From CAZNSX01 sp964575845 (lineage in GTDB: Bacteria; UBA8248; CAZNSX01): DNA of 64,000 bases. Location: the NCBI GenBank assembly GCA_964575845.1, contig CAZNSX010000001.1:1-64000 (forward strand), in the 5' to 3' direction. This document shows positions 59,329 to 64,000 of the stretch, in pieces. The translations under genes were made by a program, and so were the position numbers. How positions within the stretch are numbered: the first letter of the stretch is position 1; each line of letters starts with the position of its first letter. Below the pieces are notes generated by a model. The model ran no database searches, was not told the DNA's origin, and worked only from the letters and a program-made list of their open reading frames with translations.

Positions 59329-60549
59329 ATGACCTTCCCTACGACGGCCGTTGACCACGAGACCAGGATCGATTTTGACCGGCTTCGAAGTGACCGCCTC
59401 TTACGAGCTCAGGAGCAGCTCGAGAGGTATGAGCTCGGGGCCCTTCTCTGTTTTGACTTCAATAACGTCCGTTACATAACAAGCTCCCATATATGTGAGG
59501 TGCTCAGGGACAAGATGGCGAGATATTGCGTCCTCCCCAACGGGGGGGACCCCGTCCTCTTTGACCTGGGGAACATCGTTGAGATGCGAAAGGAGCGCTG
59601 CCCCTGGCTCAAGGGGAGGGTCCGCCCTGCACGGGGCACTATGGTGGGGGCTGTTCCCACAGAGGTGGGAGTGCCGAAGGTCTTTGCGGGGGAGATAAAG
59701 GATGTCCTTGAGGAGAGCGGCGTGGGAAAGGGCCCCATGGGGATAGACCTTCTGGATTATCCCCTCTATGAGGCGCTGAGGGCCTTGGACATCGAGGTCA
59801 CCGATGGCCAGCAGGCCATGCACGACGCCCGCATGATAAAGACCAAGGAAGAGGTCGAGCTTCTGAAGCTCTCGGCCGCGCTTGTGAGCGCCGCCTATAA
59901 CGAGATCGTCAAGGCTATTGAGCCGGGCGTCAGGGAGAGCGACCTTGTGGCGATAGCCAATCACACCCTCTACAGCCTGGGTTCGGATGATGTGGAATGC
60001 ATAAACGTGATCTCCGGGCCGCGAACGAACCCCCATCCCCATGATTTCTCCGACCGGATAATCCGGCCCGGCGACCTGGTCTTCATCGACATCATCCAGG
60101 CCCACATGGGCTACCGGACCTGCTACTACCGCACCTTCGTCTGTGGGCAGCCCACCCGGAAACAAAAGGACCTCTACAGGCAGGCATACGAGTGGCTCTA
60201 TGCTTCGATTGAGGCTGTCAGGCCCGGGGCGACCACCGCCGACATCGCTCGGTGCTGGCCAGAGGCCGGTGTCTGGGGCTACAAGACAGAGGCCGAGGCC
60301 ATTCCTCTCGCCTTCGGCCATGGCCTTGGCCTCAGCGTCTGGGAGAAGCCCATAATCACCAGACTTTTCTCCCTGGATCACCCCTTTCCCATCGAGGAGG
60401 GTATGGTCTTTGCCCTTGAGACCTATGCGGGGCAGGAGGGTGACATCGATGGGGCCCGCATCGAGGAGGAGGTGGTCGTGACCGCAGGAGGGTGCGAGGT
60501 CATCACCAAATACCCTTGCCAGGACCTCATATCCTGCGCGAGCCCCTAG
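59329..60549 (+). CDS. M24-family (aminopeptidase P/creatinase-like) protein with altered metal site
   Basis: 406 residues. Creatinase-like N-domain to about residue 165, then a pita-bread domain from about 170. Of five usual metal ligands I see Asp254 (VFIDI), His331 (FGHGLG), Glu364 (FALET) and Glu379/380 (ARIEEEV). The second Asp of 'GYxSDxTRT' is replaced: here the segment reads 'GYRTCYYRTF' with Cys265. That could mean one metal site is lost, or another reaction such as seen in creatinase- or DddP-like members. AGGAGAATGTAGCC precedes the ATG. Followed at 114 bp by an Old Yellow Enzyme homologue. Confidence 0.82.
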   Translation: MTFPTTAVDHETRIDFDRLRSDRLLRAQEQLERYELGALLCFDFNNVRYITSSHICEVLRDKMARYCVLPNGGDPVLFDLGNIVEMRKERCPWLKGRVRPARGTMVGAVPTEVGVPKVFAGEIKDVLEESGVGKGPMGIDLLDYPLYEALRALDIEVTDGQQAMHDARMIKTKEEVELLKLSAALVSAAYNEIVKAIEPGVRESDLVAIANHTLYSLGSDDVECINVISGPRTNPHPHDFSDRIIRPGDLVFIDIIQAHMGYRTCYYRTFVCGQPTRKQKDLYRQAYEWLYASIEAVRPGATTADIARCWPEAGVWGYKTEAEAIPLAFGHGLGLSVWEKPIITRLFSLDHPFPIEEGMVFALETYAGQEGDIDGARIEEEVVVTAGGCEVITKYPCQDLISCASP

Positions 60550-60662
60550 TTTTGGTGGTGGGTTCTTTTGCCGTCGCTCCCGAGGCCGGTGGCTCCGCGG
60601 AAAAGACTGTGTAGCTGAGTCTCGGGGGTAATTCCTGCTCAAACCCTGAAGGAGGGGTTCTC

Positions 60663-61772
60663 ATGTCCATCAGCTTCACCCCGGCCTACATCGGAAAGCT
60701 GGAGATCAAGAACCGCTTCGTGAAAGCCGCCACGGCCGAGAACATGGCTCTGGATACGGGAGAGGTGAGTGGAGATTTGATAGGCTACTATGAGAGATAT
60801 GCCCAGCTCGACCTCGGACTGATATTGACGGGCCACATGTACGTTCAGCCTAACGGGAAGGGCCATCCCAAGATGACGGCCATATGCGGAGATGAGTTCA
60901 TCCCTGGGCTCATGCGCCTTACCGAAGCGGCACATCGCCATGGGACAAGAATTTTTGTCCAGCTAAGTCATTGTGGAGGCCAGATATTTTCTGGTGACGC
61001 GGAGCGCGTGGCACCCTCACCCGTCAAGAACCCCATCACAGGCGTCATCCCCCGGGAACTCCGCCCTGAGGAGGTCGAGGAGTTGGTAGCCGCGTTCGGT
61101 GATGCCGCCCTCAGGGCCAGGGAGGCTGGATTCGACGGGGTTCACCTCCACGGGGCCCACGGCTATCTCATAAGCGAGTTCAACTCCCCCTATGGAAACC
61201 GCCGAGAGGACGAGTGGGGCGGCACACCGGAGAGGCGCTCCCGCTTTCTCTTACGGGTGGTGGAAGACGTGAGGAGCAAGGTCGGCCGGGACTATCCCTT
61301 GAGCATCAAGCTCGGAGTCGAAGATGACATGGAGGATGGGCTCAAGAGGGAGGAGGGCGCTCGGCGGGCCCGGGAGCTCAAAGAGGCTGCTATAGATGCC
61401 ATAGAGGTGAGCTGCGGTTTCATGGACCCCAAGGTCGGAAGCTCCAGGCCGGTCAAGGGACTTAAGGATGAGGCCTATTTCTTGCCTTTGGCGGTGGCCG
61501 TTAGAGAGACCGTGGGCGATCTCCCTCTCATCCTCGTGGGAGGGCTCAAGACGCCGGCGCTGATGGAAAGAATGATAGAGGAGGGCAAGGCGGATTTCAT
61601 CTCTCTCGGACGGTCGCTCATAAGAGAGCCCGACTTCGTCCACCAGATAGCCAGGGGCCGGAAGGAGGCCGCCTCCTGCATAAGCTGCAATCAGTGCCGG
61701 GCGGGCTTGGGGAAGAGGGCGCTCAGGTGCTACGTGGAGGAGCCCCTGACCGAGGAGGAAAAGGCCCAGTAA
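60663..61772 (+). CDS. NADH:flavin oxidoreductase / Old Yellow Enzyme family
   Basis: 369 residues, FMN TIM barrel. 'FVQLSHCGGQ', 'GFDGVHLHGAHGYLISEFNS' (active-site His/Tyr pair) and 'PYGNRREDEWGGTPERRSRF' are OYE/2,4-dienoyl-CoA reductase features. The end has 'CISCNQCRAG', a reduced version of the Fe-S cysteine cluster found in the long dienoyl-CoA reductases, but the second flavin domain is missing. It reduces an activated C=C bond with NAD(P)H. GGAGGGGTTCTC precedes the ATG. Confidence 0.88.
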   Translation: MSISFTPAYIGKLEIKNRFVKAATAENMALDTGEVSGDLIGYYERYAQLDLGLILTGHMYVQPNGKGHPKMTAICGDEFIPGLMRLTEAAHRHGTRIFVQLSHCGGQIFSGDAERVAPSPVKNPITGVIPRELRPEEVEELVAAFGDAALRAREAGFDGVHLHGAHGYLISEFNSPYGNRREDEWGGTPERRSRFLLRVVEDVRSKVGRDYPLSIKLGVEDDMEDGLKREEGARRARELKEAAIDAIEVSCGFMDPKVGSSRPVKGLKDEAYFLPLAVAVRETVGDLPLILVGGLKTPALMERMIEEGKADFISLGRSLIREPDFVHQIARGRKEAASCISCNQCRAGLGKRALRCYVEEPLTEEEKAQ

Positions 61773-61808
61773 GGGGAGTTAGCGCCTTCACCGGTAGTGA
61801 CAAGGCCG

Positions 61809-61824
61809 GCGGGCATATGCCCGC
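61809..61824. promoter_or_regulatory. Perfect 16-bp palindrome GCGGGCATATGCCCGC
   Basis: A self-complementary 16-mer in the gap after the OYE gene. No T-run follows, so it is more like a protein-binding site or a 3' hairpin than a terminator. Role unknown. Confidence 0.35.
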
Positions 61825-61971
61825 TGCCGAGAGGTGCCTCAAAGGGGCCCCATACGAATGGGAGTTAAAGGAAAGGCCCCCCTCTCTCCTTGACGGCGAG
61901 GGGCGGGTCTCCTATACTTGATTTCGCCTTGCCGAGCTTGAACCCTTTATTTCCTTATCGGGGAGCGAACC

Positions 61972-62421
61972 TTGCCCTTGGCACAGAGACGAAAGAAGGC
62001 GTCCGGTTTCTTTCTTCTCACAGGGGCACTTCTTTTTCTACTTCTCCTGGTAGCCTCCTGTTCTAAATCTCCCATAGAAAAAGCCCTGGCGGGAAAGCTA
62101 AACCCCGCTGATTCCAACCGGGCTGTGAACACTTACTGCCACAGGTGCCACGTTCACGCCGGACTCGACCCCGATAAGCACATGGCCTCCATGCTGAGGC
62201 TCTTCCGGGGGACCGCTCTTGCCCAGGCGCAGGAATGCCGGGAGTGCCACAAAATAAAGCTGGAAGGTACTTTCACATGGTCTCATCGGCACACCATGCG
62301 CCCTGAGGCACTTGCCAAAGGAACTCCTAAGTCCCCCGGGTCAAGAGCTGCTGAACCTGCTTCTCCGGCTCCAAAGCCCTCAAAGAAGAAGCGGCGGTGG
62401 TATTTCTTCTACCTCTTCTGA
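61972..62421 (+). CDS. Lipoprotein with two CxxCH motifs (candidate diheme cytochrome c)
   Basis: 149 residues. Signal 'ALLFLLLLVASC' with lipobox Cys30. Two CxxCH heme-attachment motifs: Cys56-His60 (YCHRCHVH) and Cys89-His93 (ECRECHKI). Several other His residues (62, 70, 105, 107) could be distal ligands. The tail is Pro/Lys-rich and ends in an aromatic cluster (RRWYFFYLF). Possibly an outer-surface electron carrier; no other cytochrome gene is nearby. TTG at 61972 follows GGGGAGCG. Its last 13 bp overlap the end of the converging ABC permease gene. Confidence 0.7.
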   Translation: MPLAQRRKKASGFFLLTGALLFLLLLVASCSKSPIEKALAGKLNPADSNRAVNTYCHRCHVHAGLDPDKHMASMLRLFRGTALAQAQECRECHKIKLEGTFTWSHRHTMRPEALAKGTPKSPGSRAAEPASPAPKPSKKKRRWYFFYLF

Positions 62422-63218
62422 GTGGGGTCCAACAGGTCTCTCAGGCCATCGCCCAGAAAATTCAATCCTAAGACCACCACCATTATTGCGAGTCCTGGAA
62501 AAAGGGTCAGGTGAGGGGCGATCAGGAGGAAGTCCCTCCCCTCGCTCAACATGGCTCCCCAGCTGGGCCTGGGGGCCTGGGTTCCCAGCCCGAGAAAACT
62601 CAGGCCCGCCTCCGCCACGATTGCTCCCGCCATGCCGAAGGTGGCTTCCACAAGCACGGGCGAGAGGGCATTGGGAAGGAGATGCCGAAGGATCACGCGC
62701 CTTTCGCCTGAGCCCAGGGCCACCGCCGCCTTAACGAAGTCCGATTCCTTGAGGGAGAGCACCTGCCCCCTCACAAGCCGCGCGTACCCCACCCATCCCA
62801 GGACCGAGAGGGCTATGATCACATTGGAGAGGCTCGGGCCCAGAGAGGCCATGAGGGCTATGGCAAGCAAGATGCCGGGGAAGGCCAGAAAGATATCGGT
62901 CGTCCGCATGATCACCTCATCGACGATTCCTCCCCGGTAGCCTGCAAGGGCCCCCAAAAGGGAGCCCAGAAGAGCCGAGATGGCCACAGTGATGAGCCCC
63001 ACCTGGAGGGAGACCCTCGAGCCCCAGATTATCCTGCTCAAGATATCCCTCCCCAGCTTGTCCTGGCCCAAGGGATGGGCAAGACTCGGGGGGGAGAGGC
63101 CCTGAGGAAGGTCCTGCCCGACGGGGCTATGAGGCGAAAGAAAAGGGGCGGCCAGGGCTACCGCGATGAGGAGAGCAAGAATGATTGCTCCAACCAGAGT
63201 GCCCGATTGTCCCTTCAT
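62409..63218 (-). CDS. Peptide/nickel-type ABC transporter permease, DppC-like
   Basis: 269 residues, about six membrane helices. 'LGQDKLGRDILSRIIWGSRV' in the N-terminal region and the EAA loop 'VKAAVALGSGERRVILRHLL' (contacts the ATPase) are standard for DppC/OppC. Works with the DppB-like permease encoded directly upstream, to import oligopeptides, nickel or other solutes; the binding protein and ATPases must lie beyond the window. ATG at 63218 directly abuts the upstream stop. Confidence 0.92.
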   Translation of the reverse strand: MKGQSGTLVGAIILALLIAVALAAPFLSPHSPVGQDLPQGLSPPSLAHPLGQDKLGRDILSRIIWGSRVSLQVGLITVAISALLGSLLGALAGYRGGIVDEVIMRTTDIFLAFPGILLAIALMASLGPSLSNVIIALSVLGWVGYARLVRGQVLSLKESDFVKAAVALGSGERRVILRHLLPNALSPVLVEATFGMAGAIVAEAGLSFLGLGTQAPRPSWGAMLSEGRDFLLIAPHLTLFPGLAIMVVVLGLNFLGDGLRDLLDPTQKR

Positions 63219-64000
63219 CTAGCGATACCTTATGCGGGGGTCGAGGAAGGCGTAGAGGATATCGGTGAGGAAATTGGCCAGCACGTAGGCTCCCGCTATC
63301 AGAAGCACGCAGCCCTGGACGAGGGGATAGTCCCGCGCGGCTATGGCCTGGATGGTTAGCCTTCCCACCCCGGGCCAGGCGAAGATCGTCTCGGTGATGA
63401 ATGAGCCCGAGAGAAGCGCCCCCAGCTGGAGTCCCGCCACGGTGATTATCGGAATGAAGGCGTTTCGCATGGCATGAAGGAGCATCACCCTCCCCTCCGC
63501 CAGCCCTTTTGCCCTGGCGGCCTGGATGAAGTCCTTGCCCACCACCTCGAGCAGGCTGGCCCGGGTCATTCGGGTGAGGATGGCGGCCATGCTCGTCCCC
63601 AGGGTCAAGGCCGGGAGCACAAGGCTCAAGAATCCACCCCTTCCCGAGACGGGGAAAAGGCCGAGCTGAATGGAAAAGAGAATGATAAGGAGCGGCCCCA
63701 GCCAGAAATTGGGCATGGATACACCCAGGGTCGCGAGAAACATAGAGCCCCTGTCTAGGGGGGAGTGAGGCCGGCTCGCGGCCAGGGTGCCGAGCGGAAT
63801 GGCCATAAGGATGGCCACTACTAAGGCCGCGGCCGCAAGCTCAAGCGTGGCGGGGAGCCGCTCGATGAGAAGGGCCTCCACGGGCCTTCCCGTATGCAGG
63901 GATTTGCCGAGCTCTCCCTTGAAAAGGCCTCCCATGAAAACGGCATACTGATGGAGTAGGGGCTTATCCAACCCGAGGCTTTGGCGGAGCTCCTCCCTCT
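63219..64000 (-). CDS. Peptide/nickel-type ABC transporter permease, DppB-like, 5' end outside window
   Basis: At least 260 residues are visible. 'ELRQSLGLDKPLLHQYAVFM' with 'GELGKSLHTGRPV' is the periplasmic segment typical of DppB, and the reading frame stays open to the window edge, so the first helix is cut off. The EAA loop is 'IQAARAKGLAEGRVMLLHAM'; the end 'DILYAFLDPRIRYR' is diagnostic. One base pair before dppC-like, same operon. Confidence 0.92.
   Translation of the reverse strand, partial: REELRQSLGLDKPLLHQYAVFMGGLFKGELGKSLHTGRPVEALLIERLPATLELAAAALVVAILMAIPLGTLAASRPHSPLDRGSMFLATLGVSMPNFWLGPLLIILFSIQLGLFPVSGRGGFLSLVLPALTLGTSMAAILTRMTRASLLEVVGKDFIQAARAKGLAEGRVMLLHAMRNAFIPIITVAGLQLGALLSGSFITETIFAWPGVGRLTIQAIAARDYPLVQGCVLLIAGAYVLANFLTDILYAFLDPRIRYR

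Noticed and set aside
59401..60642. 413-codon minus-strand frame opposite the M24 gene
   Set aside because: Shadow frame produced by GC-rich codon use.

Overview
The window is 64 kb of GC-rich bacterial DNA with long directons, TTG/GTG starts supported by good ribosome binding sites, one tRNA, and no rRNA, CRISPR array, intact transposase or phage block. The gene mix suggests an uncultured heterotroph that oxidises acyl-CoA and aromatic or keto acids: TRAP and Dpp uptake systems, acyl-CoA dehydrogenases, a CCG-type Fe-S membrane oxidoreductase, a B12-binding mutase subunit, UbiD and the lower meta-cleavage pathway. It could come from a deep-branching Desulfobacterota-, Tectomicrobia- or Rokubacteria-like lineage, but nothing here fixes the phylum.

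Region by region. 0-5.1 kb is gene-poor. It holds two duplicated Flp pilin genes that share a conserved leader, a gene remnant with a winged-helix-like sequence, a membrane-anchored beta-repeat protein, a 42-residue membrane protein and several hairpins and short repeats. 5.2-14.0 kb is a catabolic operon. A broken IclR regulator is followed by a ferredoxin with a BFD-like domain, a LarA-superfamily protein, a NadC-like/molybdopterin-binding fusion, 2-oxopent-4-enoate hydratase, acylating acetaldehyde dehydrogenase, 4-hydroxy-2-oxovalerate aldolase and a UbiD decarboxylase. 14.0-15.4 kb is an AT-rich insert with two unknown genes. 15.4-20.9 kb (minus strand) is a TAXI-type TRAP transporter with a fumarate-reductase-like flavoprotein and a small 2Fe-2S partner. 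21.4-28.1 kb is a tandem duplication of a secreted subtilase with a BsuPI-type inhibitor. The first 490 bp or so of the two protease genes look identical while both flanks have diverged, which points to gene conversion. 28.3-37.9 kb holds a 17-kDa-antigen-like lipoprotein, an EamA transporter, a second flavoprotein, an SH3b protein, a DUF362 protein, a ThDP enzyme next to a DRE-TIM aldolase/lyase, and a sugar-isomerase-like protein. 38.0-40.7 kb is an NTPase with about ten TPRs encoded by a 120-bp tandem repeat. 41-52 kb holds small proteins, an ACMSD-like amidohydrolase, tRNA-Ala(CGC), a GDP-sugar reductase, dihydrolipoyl dehydrogenase, 3-hydroxyacyl-CoA dehydrogenase, an acyl-CoA dehydrogenase, a second EamA transporter flanked by copies of an intergenic repeat, and an Asp/Glu-racemase-like protein. 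52-64 kb holds the membrane Fe-S oxidoreductase, a second acyl-CoA dehydrogenase, cobalamin adenosyltransferase, a B12-binding subunit, a lipoprotein amidohydrolase, a TPR protein, an M24 homologue with a missing metal ligand, an Old Yellow Enzyme homologue, a diheme-motif lipoprotein and two Dpp-type ABC permeases that run off the window end.

How the genes fit together: the 6-14 kb operon should turn a C5 dienol/oxo acid into pyruvate and acetyl-CoA. The 46-56 kb genes handle beta-oxidation, electron delivery to quinone and B12-dependent acyl rearrangement. The least familiar part is the LarA-like protein next to a NadC-like/molybdopterin-domain fusion. Both belong to families linked to nicotinate- or pterin-derived cofactors, and they are embedded in a catabolic operon.
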